Assembly (NCBI RefSeq): GCF_900156075.1
Contig: NZ_FTMM01000005.1
Span: forward strand, 62,001 to 126,000
Length of the DNA: 64,000 nucleotides
Direction: 5' to 3'
DNA from: Chryseobacterium sp. RU37D
GTDB lineage: Bacteria > Bacteroidota > Bacteroidia > Flavobacteriales > Weeksellaceae
Shown: one piece after another, positions 7,891 to 16,643 of the stretch
How positions within the stretch are numbered: position 1 is the first letter of the stretch
Layout: each line of letters starts with the position of its first letter
Position numbers and translations under genes: made by a program
Notes under the pieces: model-generated
Seen by the model: the letters and a program-made list of their open reading frames with translations, nothing else
What the model was told of the DNA's origin: nothing
The model's database searches: none

Positions 7891-8916
7891 ATGAGTGAAA
7901 ATATAAAATTCTTACTGCTAGTCTTTTTCTTTAGCATTGGCATCAGTGGTCAAAAAGAAGATACTACAAAAATTATATCTTACGAAAATCTGGTAATGGT
8001 TCGGGCAAACTTTGATACCAATATTGAAGATTTTGTTACAAATTTTAGTGAAGACGGGCAAAAATATAAAAACCAAATTTCACTCAACAACAATATCAAT
8101 ATGTATTTGTCTGTTGATTACAGGATTATAAGTATAATGCTTGGCTTTGCGCCACGATTTTTTCCTGGGAATAACGATAATGACCTTAAAGGAAAAAGCT
8201 CATATACTGACTTTAAAATCAGGCTCTTTCCGGGAAAGCTCATTCAGACATTGTCATATAAAAATATGAAAGGATTTTACCTTAAAAATCTGGGGGACAT
8301 AGATCCTTATTGGCAGGAAGGCAGAGATCCTTATATCCAGTTTCCGGAGCTTAGAATTCAAAGCTTTAGCGGGAATACAGCATATTCTTTCAATAAAGAT
8401 TTTTCTTTGGCGGGAATTTATTATCAAAGAGAATGGCAGAAAGAAAGCAACGGAAGTTTTGTACCATCTTTAGACTATGATCTTACTTATTTTAGAAATA
8501 AAGATGATGATTTAAAAAATAAAGAGACACAGTTTAATCTGGGCTTGAATTTGGCTTATTATTATAATTGGCTTATTAAGGATAAAATAAATATTTCGCC
8601 TTTTGCATTTGCAGGAATCGGTGGAAAATGGGCCAGCTTTCAGGAAGACCTGCCAAATGGAGAAAGGTCTGAAAAAGATAAAAATAAATATTTTACCCAC
8701 AAGTTCGGTGGAGGCATTCATATCGGGTATAATACGAAAAAGTTTTTGTTCGGAGGTAAGCTAAATTATATGTCCTATAATTATAAACTGGATCCCGAAT
8801 CATCTCTTTACAATAACAATCTGTACGGGCTAATCTACATAGGCTATCGTTTTGCACCACCCAAAGCCGTAAAGAATACTTATGATAAAATTAAAAATAA
8901 GATACCTATTTTATAA
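7891..8916 (+). CDS. outer-membrane beta-barrel protein of unknown function
   Basis: The 341-residue protein has a signal peptide (about 1-20, FFFSIGISGQ). Alternating hydrophobic and polar strands rich in Tyr, Phe and Gly follow (YLSVDYRIISIMLGFAPRFF, LNLAYYYNWLI, FAFAGIGGKWASF, FGGGIHIGYN, LYGLIYIGYRFAP). This is typical of small outer-membrane beta-barrels in Bacteroidota. I do not recognise a specific family. It follows the feo operon terminator by only about 30 nt, so it may have its own promoter or receive read-through. No functional link to iron can be shown. Confidence 0.7.
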   Translation: MSENIKFLLLVFFFSIGISGQKEDTTKIISYENLVMVRANFDTNIEDFVTNFSEDGQKYKNQISLNNNINMYLSVDYRIISIMLGFAPRFFPGNNDNDLKGKSSYTDFKIRLFPGKLIQTLSYKNMKGFYLKNLGDIDPYWQEGRDPYIQFPELRIQSFSGNTAYSFNKDFSLAGIYYQREWQKESNGSFVPSLDYDLTYFRNKDDDLKNKETQFNLGLNLAYYYNWLIKDKINISPFAFAGIGGKWASFQEDLPNGERSEKDKNKYFTHKFGGGIHIGYNTKKFLFGGKLNYMSYNYKLDPESSLYNNNLYGLIYIGYRFAPPKAVKNTYDKIKNKIPIL

Positions 8917-8917
8917 G

Positions 8918-8925
8918 TATCTTTG
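8918..8925 (+). promoter_or_regulatory. candidate -7 box of glmM
   Basis: TATCTTTG matches TAnnTTTG and lies 42 nt upstream of the glmM start. No clear TTG is present at -33. Confidence 0.35.
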
Positions 8926-8967
8926 CACAAAATTTTATTTAAATAAAACCAAAAAACATACACATTA

Positions 8968-10350
8968 ATGTCGCTAATCAAATCTATTTCAGGAATAAGA
9001 GGAACAATTGGAGGAAAAGTAAATGATAACCTGACACCGCTGGATGTGGTAAAATTTGCATCAGCATTTGGAACATGGCTTCAGAATAATAAAAATAAAA
9101 AAGACCTTACATTAATTATTGGAAGAGATGCCAGAATCTCAGGACAGATGGTTTCTTCTTTAGTTACAGCAACTTTGCAGGGATTGGGAATCAACGTAAT
9201 TGATTTAGGACTTTCAACAACACCAACCGTGGAAATCATGGTTCCAGAACTGAAAGCAGACGGAGGAATTATTCTTACCGCTTCCCACAACCCGAAACAA
9301 TGGAACGCCCTTAAATTATTAAACGATAAAGGAGAATTCATCAGCGGGGAAAACGGTACAGAAGTTCTTGCGTTGGCTGAAAGCGAAGACTTCAACTATG
9401 CAGAAGTAGATGATTTAGGCAAATATAAAAAAAGAGATGATGCTTTCGATATTCATATTCAGCAGATTCTTAACCTGCCGATGGTAGATGTGGAAGCCAT
9501 TAAGGTTAAAAAATTCAAAGTGGTTCTTGATGCTGTAAATTCTACGGGCGGAATTGCAATTCCTATGCTGCTGGATAAGCTTGGCTGTGAAACGGTAAAA
9601 TTATACTGTGAGCCGACAGGCCATTTCCCCCACAATCCAGAACCGTTAAAAGAACATTTGGGAGATATTTGCGAGTTGGTGAAGAAAGAAAATGCAGATT
9701 TAGGGGTTGTAGTAGATCCGGATGTTGACAGGCTGGCCTTAATAGACGAAAAAGGAGAAATGTTCGGTGAAGAATACACCTTGGTTGCCGTTGCAGATTA
9801 TTTATTAAAAAATAAAAAAGGAGTGGCCATTTCCAACCTTTCTTCAAGTCGTGCCTTGAGAGATGTTGCTCAGTCTCACAACTCAGAATATTTTGCAAGC
9901 GCTGTAGGAGAAGTAAATGTGGTTACTTTAATGAAAGAAAAAAATGCCGTGATCGGAGGTGAAGGAAACGGAGGAATTATTTATCCTGATCTTCATTACG
10001 GAAGAGATTCTTTAGTAGGTCTGGCATTGTTTTTAACTCATCTGGCAAAGGAAAATAAAAAGGTTTCTGAGCTGAGAGCCGGATATCCTGGCTATTTTAT
10101 GGGGAAAAAGAAAATTGAACTCACACCGGAGATTAATGTAGATGAAATTTTAACTAAAATGGAAAAAGAATATCAAAATCATGAGGTCTCTACGGTAGAT
10201 GGTGTTAAAATAGATTTTGAAAATAATTGGGTTCACCTTAGAAAATCTAATACAGAACCGATCATCAGGATTTATACAGAGGCTAAATTCCAGGAAGAGG
10301 CCGACAGATTAGGTGATGAAATGATAGCTAAAATCAATAGTTTGATTTAA
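8968..10350 (+). CDS. glmM: phosphoglucosamine mutase
   Basis: The 460-residue alpha-D-phosphohexomutase has the phosphoserine loop TASHNP (104-109, Ser106), the metal-binding loop DPDVDR (about 250), the sugar-binding loop GEGNGG (about 332) and the phosphate-binding RKSNTEPIIRIYTEA near the C-terminus. It converts glucosamine-6-phosphate to glucosamine-1-phosphate for UDP-GlcNAc, the precursor of peptidoglycan and lipopolysaccharide. Phosphomannomutase/phosphoglucomutase activity is a possible alternative in this superfamily, but the length and overall pattern fit the Bacteroidota GlmM group. It stands alone, between an outer-membrane protein and a TPR protein. Confidence 0.88.
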   Translation: MSLIKSISGIRGTIGGKVNDNLTPLDVVKFASAFGTWLQNNKNKKDLTLIIGRDARISGQMVSSLVTATLQGLGINVIDLGLSTTPTVEIMVPELKADGGIILTASHNPKQWNALKLLNDKGEFISGENGTEVLALAESEDFNYAEVDDLGKYKKRDDAFDIHIQQILNLPMVDVEAIKVKKFKVVLDAVNSTGGIAIPMLLDKLGCETVKLYCEPTGHFPHNPEPLKEHLGDICELVKKENADLGVVVDPDVDRLALIDEKGEMFGEEYTLVAVADYLLKNKKGVAISNLSSSRALRDVAQSHNSEYFASAVGEVNVVTLMKEKNAVIGGEGNGGIIYPDLHYGRDSLVGLALFLTHLAKENKKVSELRAGYPGYFMGKKKIELTPEINVDEILTKMEKEYQNHEVSTVDGVKIDFENNWVHLRKSNTEPIIRIYTEAKFQEEADRLGDEMIAKINSLI

Positions 10351-10473
10351 AAAATTAACAATTGTTTCATCATTTAAAAAAAGAATTATTATTAACTTTA
10401 TAGTAGTAAGATTTTCAGAACCGAGTATTATATATCTCATATCACAAGTCTTAAATCTTAAAACTGTTTTATA

Positions 10474-11856
10474 TTGGAAGAATATTTTGGAAATGAACTT
10501 GTAAAAAAGTTCGAGGAAATGATGGAAAATAATGATGAATTCTACTTCGATACAGAAGAGTTAGAAGACATTATTGTTTATTATCTGGAGCTTGGAGACT
10601 TTAATTATGCCGATACTGCGGTTAATTATGGGCTGAAGCTTCATCCCAATTCTTTAGATATCAAGATCAAAAAACTTGAGATTCTTCTGGAATGGGAAGA
10701 TTATAATACGGCGAAAGAGCTTATCGACGAGCTGAAAGGTTCTTCTATGGAAAATACAGACTTTTTGGTTTGCTATGCAAAGTATTATTCGAATTTAGGA
10801 AATCCTAAAAAATCCATTGAAATCTGTAAAAAAGCTTTGGAACTAAAAGAAGAAGAAAACTTTCTTCACAATTTTATTGCAGATGAATATGTGAATCTAG
10901 GAGATCCTTTTAACGCCCTTAAACATTACAGAAAAGCGCTTAAAGAAGATCCTACGGACGATTACGCGCTGGAAAACTGTATGGTTTGCTTTGCAGACCT
11001 TAATAAGAGCGATGAGGCCATTGCCTTTCTTAATGAATATCTTGATGAGTTTGCTTACTCCGAAGTGGCTTGGTTTGAATACGGCCAGTTTTATTTCAAT
11101 AGGAAAAATTATGAAGAAGCCATAAAGGGTTACGACTATTTATTGGCAATCAATTCAAATTCTGTTGGAGTCTATGCTAATAAAGCGGCTTGTTACGAAG
11201 CATTAGGGCAATACAAAAAAGCCATAGAAGTATATGAAGAAATGCTGGAGTTGGAATACACAAAAGCATTTACATTTTATAAAATAGGGCTTTGCTATAA
11301 AGCGCTTAAACAGCCTATTGTAGCACTTAATGCCTTCCAGAAATCGTTAAGGGAAGACCCTCAGTTTTATCTTGCGATGATGGAGCAGTCGTATCTCTAT
11401 GAAGAAATGGGCGGGATGACCGAAGCTTTACATTTTGCAAGAGAAGCAACTCATTTAAATGAAAATAATCTCGACTATCAGAAAAGATTAGCCTTTTTGT
11501 TCATAGATTCTGGAAAGTTCGAAGAAAGTCTTGCATGTCTTAAAAAGCTGGTTGAAGCCGAACCGACAAGATTCTACAACTGGTATGCCTATTCGGAGGT
11601 TTTGATGCTTTTGGGTGAATATGAAGAGGCCATTCTGGTTTTGAATAAAGCTGTAAAAGCACATCACAGAGCAGAATTGTTTTATCAGTTAAGCAATTGC
11701 TACTTCAATTTAAAAGATCAGGAAAAAGGCAGCGAATCACTTCAGAAAGCATTAGATCTGGATCCGTCATTAGTGACAGATATGCAGAAAAAATATCCAT
11801 TCATCAAAGATGAGGTGAAAAAAGCAAAGGCAAAGGTTAAGAAAAAGAATTCATAA
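10474..11856 (+). CDS. tetratricopeptide repeat protein
   Basis: The 460-residue, acidic, all-helical protein is built from about ten TPR units of 34 residues (NPKKSIEICKKALELKEEE, DPFNALKHYRKALKEDPTD, QYKKAIEVYEEMLELEYTK, PIVALNAFQKSLREDP). It has no signal peptide or membrane segment, so it should be a cytosolic scaffold. The start is TTG at 10474. An in-frame TAA lies five codons upstream, and the next ATG is codon 16. The C-terminus is a lysine-rich tail (KKAKAKVKKKNS). Function unknown; the family is common in Flavobacteriia. Confidence 0.85.
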   Translation: MEEYFGNELVKKFEEMMENNDEFYFDTEELEDIIVYYLELGDFNYADTAVNYGLKLHPNSLDIKIKKLEILLEWEDYNTAKELIDELKGSSMENTDFLVCYAKYYSNLGNPKKSIEICKKALELKEEENFLHNFIADEYVNLGDPFNALKHYRKALKEDPTDDYALENCMVCFADLNKSDEAIAFLNEYLDEFAYSEVAWFEYGQFYFNRKNYEEAIKGYDYLLAINSNSVGVYANKAACYEALGQYKKAIEVYEEMLELEYTKAFTFYKIGLCYKALKQPIVALNAFQKSLREDPQFYLAMMEQSYLYEEMGGMTEALHFAREATHLNENNLDYQKRLAFLFIDSGKFEESLACLKKLVEAEPTRFYNWYAYSEVLMLLGEYEEAILVLNKAVKAHHRAELFYQLSNCYFNLKDQEKGSESLQKALDLDPSLVTDMQKKYPFIKDEVKKAKAKVKKKNS

Positions 11857-11978
11857 GGACGTAGCAGAAAACTTGTATTACTTTGATAAGTTTATGCCTT
11901 TGTTTATCTTAAAAATAAAAGGTTGAATTATTAAATAAATCTTTGTGATCCCTGCGACAAAATAATAACTTAAATAAA

Positions 11979-12081
11979 AAGAGGAGTCTCAAAAGTAAGC
12001 CCTCTCTCGGACTCCTGTCTGACAAATTTTGTCATTTAGGAGATTCTCAGAGCATTAGTTTACCTTTTGAGACAGCCTCTT
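11979..12081. repeat. MITE-like long inverted repeat, also a bidirectional terminator
   Basis: The terminal inverted repeats of about 22 bp are imperfect (AAGAGGAGTCTCAAAAGTAA at the left; AAGAGGCTGTCTCAAAAGG read inward from the right). They bound about 60 bp that folds further, including the palindrome TGACAAATTTTGTCA. The whole 103 bp forms one long hairpin with T-rich flanks on both strands. It lies exactly between the convergent TPR and EamA genes, with its right end touching the EamA stop codon. The termini resemble insertion-sequence ends, which suggests a non-autonomous element; no transposase is present. Confidence 0.5.
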
Positions 12082-12970
12082 ATTTTTTTATAACATTAGG
12101 TTTTGTCCTTAAAAAGATCAGTCCGGCAATAATAATTCCCGCGCCCGCAAACTGCATCAGGCTTAATCTGTCACCATCCAAAAACCCCCAGATAATCGCT
12201 ACAATCGGCATCAGTAAAGTAACAGTTGAGGCAAATAAAGGAGAAGACACCTTTAATAACCTGTAGTTCATCATCATTGCGAGCCCCGTTCCGAATATCG
12301 ATAATAAGCTTACAAACATCAATCCCAACAAAGTATCTTCATTAAAGCTAAAGGTTGAAAAGAAGCCCGTCCCTGATAAAGCTAATAATGAAGGGAAAAA
12401 TAATACAAATGAAAATACAAATGCTGATAAAACCGTAGAAGAAACCTCCATCAGCTTAGATTTTACCGTGGTAGTACTTACGGCATAGCATAAAGTGGCC
12501 AATAATAACAATACAATAGGTATAAGTTTAAATTTTCCACTTTCGTCATTCCCTCCGAAAGCAAGTAAACAAACCCCTGTAAAGCTGATTAAAGTGCCCA
12601 AAATCTGCTGTTTTGTGGTTTCAAACTTCCATACCAAAGCACCTACTATAATCACAAAAATTGGCATCATAGAATTAATAATCCCCGCAATACTGCTGCT
12701 TACCTCAGTCTCCGCAATCGGAAATAAAAACATCGGAATAAAGTTTCCCGTAAAGGCGGCCAGAAGAAGCCATTTCAAATGTTTTTTCGGAAATAATTTA
12801 TACTTCGAAATTGCAATAGGCATTAAAATAATTCCGGCGATCAAAACCCTTAACGCACCCACTTGGTAGGGGCTAAAATGCTCTAAAGATTTCTTTATCA
12901 GGATAAAAGAAGATCCCCAAATGATGCTTAAAACAATCAGGAGAATCCATTTTTCATTATTTACGTTCAT
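12080..12970 (-). CDS. EamA/DMT family transporter
   Basis: The 296-residue protein has ten predicted membrane helices arranged as two EamA repeats (first repeat begins WILLIVLSIIWGSSFILIKK; second begins near IPIVLLLLATLCYAVSTTTV). These are drug/metabolite transporter-type inner-membrane carriers. The substrate cannot be told from sequence. Its start overlaps the 3' end of aat by 14 nt, so the two are probably co-transcribed, although a functional relation is not evident. The stop coincides with the arm of the long inverted repeat at 11979-12081. Confidence 0.88.
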   Translation of the reverse strand: MNVNNEKWILLIVLSIIWGSSFILIKKSLEHFSPYQVGALRVLIAGIILMPIAISKYKLFPKKHLKWLLLAAFTGNFIPMFLFPIAETEVSSSIAGIINSMMPIFVIIVGALVWKFETTKQQILGTLISFTGVCLLAFGGNDESGKFKLIPIVLLLLATLCYAVSTTTVKSKLMEVSSTVLSAFVFSFVLFFPSLLALSGTGFFSTFSFNEDTLLGLMFVSLLSIFGTGLAMMMNYRLLKVSSPLFASTVTLLMPIVAIIWGFLDGDRLSLMQFAGAGIIIAGLIFLRTKPNVIKK

Positions 12971-13610
12971 TATTTTGATGTAAAATTTTTAAAAATTCTT
13001 TTTTAGAAATCATTCTTGCTCCCAGGCTTTCTAAGTGGTTTGTATGAGACTGGCAATCAATTAATTCGATATCATTTTTATGAGTTTCCACAAAATGAAT
13101 AAATCCGGCTTTGGAAGCATTGCTTACTTTGGCAAACATACTTTCGCCGCAGAAAACATTCCCGATCTGAAGCCCATAAAATCCACCTGCCAATTCCCCG
13201 TTCTGCCAGACTTCAATACTTTTGGCAAGGCCATATTCATGCAGCTGGATGAAGGTTTCCATCAGCTCGTCAGAAAGCCAGGTTCCGGTTTGCCCTTTTC
13301 GGCTGGCCTGCTGGCAGTTTTTGATAACCTCTCGAAAATTATGATTTTCCGAAAAGGTAAAGATATTTCTGTTCAGTATTTTCCTCATTGATTTTGATAC
13401 TTTCAATTCGTCAGGAAATAGCACAAACCTCGGATCAGGGCACCACCACAGAATTTCTTCCCCCGGATTGTACCACGGAAATATACCGAGCTGATAGGCA
13501 AACCAGATTCTTTCTATGGACAGATCTCCCCCGAAAGCGATCAGTCCTTCGTGTGCATCGTAGATTTCAGGATCAGGAAATGCAATCTCATTTTTGTCTA
13601 ATCGAACCAT
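12957..13610 (-). CDS. aat: leucyl/phenylalanyl-tRNA--protein transferase
   Basis: The 217-residue protein has the family signatures: FPDPEIYDAHEGLIAFGGDLS near the N-terminus, GIFPWYNPGEEILWWCPDPR (about 43-62) and GGFYGLQIGNVFCGESMFA (about 140-158). It transfers Leu or Phe from aminoacyl-tRNA to N-terminal Arg or Lys of proteins, marking them for ClpS/ClpAP degradation in the bacterial N-degron pathway. It is upstream of and overlaps the EamA gene. The length is normal. Confidence 0.95.
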   Translation of the reverse strand: MVRLDKNEIAFPDPEIYDAHEGLIAFGGDLSIERIWFAYQLGIFPWYNPGEEILWWCPDPRFVLFPDELKVSKSMRKILNRNIFTFSENHNFREVIKNCQQASRKGQTGTWLSDELMETFIQLHEYGLAKSIEVWQNGELAGGFYGLQIGNVFCGESMFAKVSNASKAGFIHFVETHKNDIELIDCQSHTNHLESLGARMISKKEFLKILHQNNERK

Positions 13611-13674
13611 ATTTTAGGAAAAAAAATCCCACTTAGTAAAAAGCAGGATTATTATCTGATAGTATTCTTTTCAA

Positions 13675-14052
13675 TTAAAAAGGTAAATCATCATCGTCGT
13701 CTCCGGCAAACGGATTCTCGTTTGAAACCGGCGATGCAGATTGCGAAGGAGCAGCTTGTGTAGGCTCAGAACCATTATCAAAAACCTTTTCCAATCTCCA
13801 GCCTGTGATTGAGTTGAAGTATTTTGTTTCACCCTGAGGAGACACCCATTCTCTTCCTCTGATGTTGATCCCGATTTTTACATTTTCCCCTTCTGATACA
13901 TTATCCAACAAATTTATTTTGTCAGATAAAAATTCTATGCTGATCGGCTGCGGATACTGTTCCTGAGTAAGGATCACCATTTCTCTCTTTTGGAATCCGC
14001 TTGCAAATGTTTGAGTTTCAAAAAGTTTCTTTACCGTACCTTGTAATTCCAT
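13675..14052 (-). CDS. DUF3127 protein, SSB-like, with acidic C-terminal tip
   Basis: The 125-residue protein begins MELQGTVKKLFETQTFASGF, followed by OB-fold-like strands (REMVILTQEQYPQPISIEF, VKIGINIRGREWV, KYFNSITGWRLEKV). A disordered linker of about 25 residues comes next (SEPTQAAPSQSAS), and the protein ends GDDDDDLPF. This is the DUF3127 family of Bacteroidota. The overall plan, a small OB-type domain plus a flexible linker plus an acidic DD-P-F tip, is that of single-stranded DNA-binding protein, whose tip recruits repair proteins. A DNA-related role is inferred. It is monocistronic, divergent from the tRNA cluster. Confidence 0.8.
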   Translation of the reverse strand: MELQGTVKKLFETQTFASGFQKREMVILTQEQYPQPISIEFLSDKINLLDNVSEGENVKIGINIRGREWVSPQGETKYFNSITGWRLEKVFDNGSEPTQAAPSQSASPVSNENPFAGDDDDDLPF

Positions 14053-14151
14053 ATCATATTTATTAACGATGTAAAATTAGTAAATTGAAATGTAATAAAG
14101 ACTACACGAGAAAAAAAATCTAAAAATTTTAATTTTTTTTTCTGAAAAGGC

Positions 14152-14181
14152 TTGGAACTAAATAAAATTGTCCTATATTTG
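14152..14181 (+). promoter_or_regulatory. promoter of the tRNA operon
   Basis: TTG (14152-14154), a 19-nt spacer and TATATTTG (14174-14181) give a full Bacteroidota consensus promoter. It lies 48 nt upstream of the first tRNA. Confidence 0.75.
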
Positions 14182-14229
14182 CACTCACAAAAACGAAGTA
14201 AGCTCTTTAAAATAAATCATAATAAAAAC

Positions 14230-14311
14230 GCGGATGTGGTGTAATTGGTAGCCACGCCAGACTTAGGATCTGGTGCCGAGAGGCGTGGGGGTTCGAGTCC
14301 CTTCATCCGCA
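14230..14311 (+). tRNA. tRNA-Leu (anticodon TAG)
   Basis: Acceptor stem GCGGATG/CATCCGC, anticodon stem CCAGA/TCTGG with loop CTTAGGA (anticodon TAG, reads CTA), a long variable arm typical of class II tRNA, and T-loop GTTCGAGTC. No CCA is encoded. First of three tandem tRNA genes. Confidence 0.95.
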
Positions 14312-14319
14312 CACGTTTT

Positions 14320-14392
14320 GCGAAAATAGCTCAGTTGGTAGAGCACAACCTTGCCAAGGTTGGGGTCGCGGGTTCGAATCCCGTTTTTCGCT
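14320..14392 (+). tRNA. tRNA-Gly (anticodon GCC)
   Basis: Acceptor GCGAAAA paired with TTTTCGC, D-loop AGCTCAGTTGGTAGAGC, anticodon stem CAACC/GGTTG with loop TTGCCAA (GCC), and T-arm GCGGGTTCGAATCCCGT. CCA follows at 14393-14395, so the 3' end appears encoded here, unlike in its neighbours. Confidence 0.95.
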
Positions 14393-14401
14393 CCACTCCA
14401 T

Positions 14402-14485
14402 GCCCTGGTGGTGGAACTGGTAGACACGCAGGACTTAAAATCCTGTGCCTCTTTTGGCGTGCGGGTTCAAGTCCCGCCTGGGGTA
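14402..14485 (+). tRNA. tRNA-Leu (anticodon TAA)
   Basis: Anticodon stem CAGGA/TCCTG with loop CTTAAAA (TAA, reads TTA), class II variable arm, and T-arm GCGGGTTCAAGTCCCGC. The acceptor stem GCCCTGG/CTGGGGT contains three G-U pairs. Last gene of the tRNA operon. Confidence 0.93.
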
Positions 14486-14489
14486 CATA

Positions 14490-14525
14490 AAAAGCTGACG
14501 ATCAAAAACTGTCAGCTTTTTTATT
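14490..14525 (+). terminator. terminator of the tRNA operon
   Basis: The 10-bp stem AAAAGCTGAC/GTCAGCTTTT (14490-14499 and 14511-14520) is followed by TTATTTT. It starts four bases after the last tRNA. Confidence 0.85.
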
Positions 14526-14849
14526 TTAAAGCATCGTTATTTATAGAATTCAGGATGCTTAATTCATGTAATCTTTGAATTTATTTTCCGACTTAAAAAA
14601 TCATAATTTTTTACTACTTATTTTATCATTTGCTTTTATATTTTGAAGTTGTTTAAACTAAAAAGACATACTAATATCAGTATTAATTTTGTGTAAACTA
14701 GCTATGAAATAACTCTCCGTTTCTGAAGTGAGGGTTGTGCTTTTTAAAGCGAAAAGAATAGAACTTGGAAATATTTAAATTATATTAAGATGATAATTTT
14801 TTAATTCTTGTTTTGAATGATTATTTTTGTAAGGTGAATTCCATTTTTT
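14526..14849. other. intergenic region upstream of mutL
   Basis: About 320 bp of AT-rich DNA. I see no credible reading frame, RNA or repeat. A TAnnTTTG-like TATTTTTG lies shortly before the mutL start and may be its -7 box. Confidence 0.3.
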
Positions 14850-16640
14850 ATGTCAGATATTATTCAGCTTTTACCGGATCATGTAGCCAACCAAATTGCG
14901 GCGGGGGAAGTGGTGCAGCGACCTTCATCCATAGTGAAAGAACTTTTGGAAAATGCGATTGATGCCGATTCTACAAAGATTGAGCTGATTGTAAGAGATG
15001 CCGGAAAAAACCTTATTCAGGTAGTAGATGACGGGAAAGGAATGTCTGAAACTGATGCAAGAATGGCATTCGAAAGACATGCTACCTCAAAAATCAGAGG
15101 AACGGAAGATATTTTTAAAATTGCAACAAAGGGTTTCCGTGGAGAGGCCCTGGCGTCCATTGCCGCCGTTTCTCAGGTTGAGCTGAGAACAAAGCAGAAA
15201 AGTGCTGCCATTGGGACAAACATTTATCTCGAAGGTGGAGTTTTTCAGTTTCAGGATCCTGTTCAGACTGCTGACGGATCTAATTTTTTAGTTAAAAACC
15301 TGTTCTACAACGTTCCTGCAAGGAGAAAATTCCTTAAAAATAATAATATTGAATTCAGACACGTCATCGATGAATTTCAAAGAGTTGCATTGGCCCATGA
15401 AAATCTGGAGTTTTCCTTATTTCATGACGACGAGCCGGTTTTCAGACTGAGGAAAGGAAGTCAGATGCAGCGTATTGTGGATATTTTCGGAAGAAAATTA
15501 CAGCCGCAGCTGATCCCCATTAAAGAAGATATCATCTGGTGCCAGCTTCATGGGTTTGTTGCAAAGCCGGAAGGGGCTAAGAAAACGAGAGGCGAGCAGT
15601 TTCTTTTCGTGAACGGAAGATACTTTAAAAGCGCTTATTTTAATAAGGCCGTCCAGGAAGCGTTTGAAGGATTGCTTTTACCGGGATATATTCCGACATT
15701 TTTCCTTTACCTGGAGCTTGATCCTGAGAAAATTGACGTTAATATTCATCCGCAGAAAACGGAAGTGAAGTTTGAAGATGAACATTTGATCTTCGCCTTG
15801 CTTCGTTCGACCATAAAAAGATCGTTGGGAATTTATAATGTCGCGCCAAGCCTTGATTTTGAAAGAGATCCTCAGCTGGATGAGATCATGCAAAAATCTT
15901 TTCCGAGTAAAAGCAACAGCGGAGGAGGAAATAATGTGATTAAAATGCCCGAAATCATTGTAGATAAGGACTATAACCCGTTTCTGGAGGAAAAAGAAGT
16001 GAAGCAGGCGGAAATTCAGAACCTTGCGGAAATGTATCACCAGAATATTGCTGCAGAGCCTTCAAAAATCAATTTATTCGAAGATGAAGATTTCGATGAA
16101 GACCTGATGAGGCTCCCGAACGGCTACTGGCTCTTTAATAAAGGGGATAAGACATTGATGCTGGATCTGGGGAGAATGCACAGATTGTGGGTTTCTGAAA
16201 ATACCAAACCGGTGAAAAAAGGAACAACCAATAGCCACGCCCTGCTTTTTTCGCTTGAATATCACATGAACGAAATCGAGAAGAGCAAATATAAATCAAT
16301 AAAGAAATACCTGCCGGAATTAGGTTTTGAAATGACCATTGCCCACGAAAATGTACTGAGAATAGATGCTGTTCCGGAAGGACTGAAAGAAATGCAGGTA
16401 ATGAAATTCCTGGAAAACCTTTTTGAGATTCTGGAATATAAAAGTGAAGAAGAATTCATGCAATTCTATCAAAATCAATGGAATAAAATGCAGTCGAAAT
16501 CCAGATTTGATTTTATTTATAAAAAAGATGCGGAACAACTGATCAGAGATTTTACAGCATTAGGCTTCCCGGAGTTTTTACCGAATGGGAAAAGATGTTT
16601 TTTTGAGGTTCCGTTTAATGATTTTAAAAATAAATTTTAG
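14850..16640 (+). CDS. mutL: DNA mismatch repair protein MutL, nuclease motif apparently absent
   Basis: The 596-residue protein has a complete GHKL ATPase region: ELLENAIDADS (about 30-40), DDGKGM (about 59-64), RHATSKI and GFRGEALASI (about 95-104), followed by the transducer domain with FVNGRYFKS. The C-terminal dimerisation region begins near residue 430 (YWLFNKGDKTLMLDLGRMHRLWV). At that point MutL endonucleases carry DQHAxxERxxxE; here only LMLDLGRMHR is seen, and the C-terminal cysteine/histidine motif is replaced by NGKRCFFEVPFND. Mismatch-repair matchmaking is therefore clear, but intrinsic nicking activity is doubtful. It is followed 3 nt later by a rhomboid gene. Confidence 0.93.
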   Translation: MSDIIQLLPDHVANQIAAGEVVQRPSSIVKELLENAIDADSTKIELIVRDAGKNLIQVVDDGKGMSETDARMAFERHATSKIRGTEDIFKIATKGFRGEALASIAAVSQVELRTKQKSAAIGTNIYLEGGVFQFQDPVQTADGSNFLVKNLFYNVPARRKFLKNNNIEFRHVIDEFQRVALAHENLEFSLFHDDEPVFRLRKGSQMQRIVDIFGRKLQPQLIPIKEDIIWCQLHGFVAKPEGAKKTRGEQFLFVNGRYFKSAYFNKAVQEAFEGLLLPGYIPTFFLYLELDPEKIDVNIHPQKTEVKFEDEHLIFALLRSTIKRSLGIYNVAPSLDFERDPQLDEIMQKSFPSKSNSGGGNNVIKMPEIIVDKDYNPFLEEKEVKQAEIQNLAEMYHQNIAAEPSKINLFEDEDFDEDLMRLPNGYWLFNKGDKTLMLDLGRMHRLWVSENTKPVKKGTTNSHALLFSLEYHMNEIEKSKYKSIKKYLPELGFEMTIAHENVLRIDAVPEGLKEMQVMKFLENLFEILEYKSEEEFMQFYQNQWNKMQSKSRFDFIYKKDAEQLIRDFTALGFPEFLPNGKRCFFEVPFNDFKNKF

Positions 16641-16643
16641 GAA

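Noticed and set aside
9081..9898. Long antisense frames inside glmM
   Set aside because: Shadows of a clearly coding gene; no protein features.
14245..14578. Frames across the tRNA cluster
   Set aside because: They translate tRNA sequence and are not proteins.
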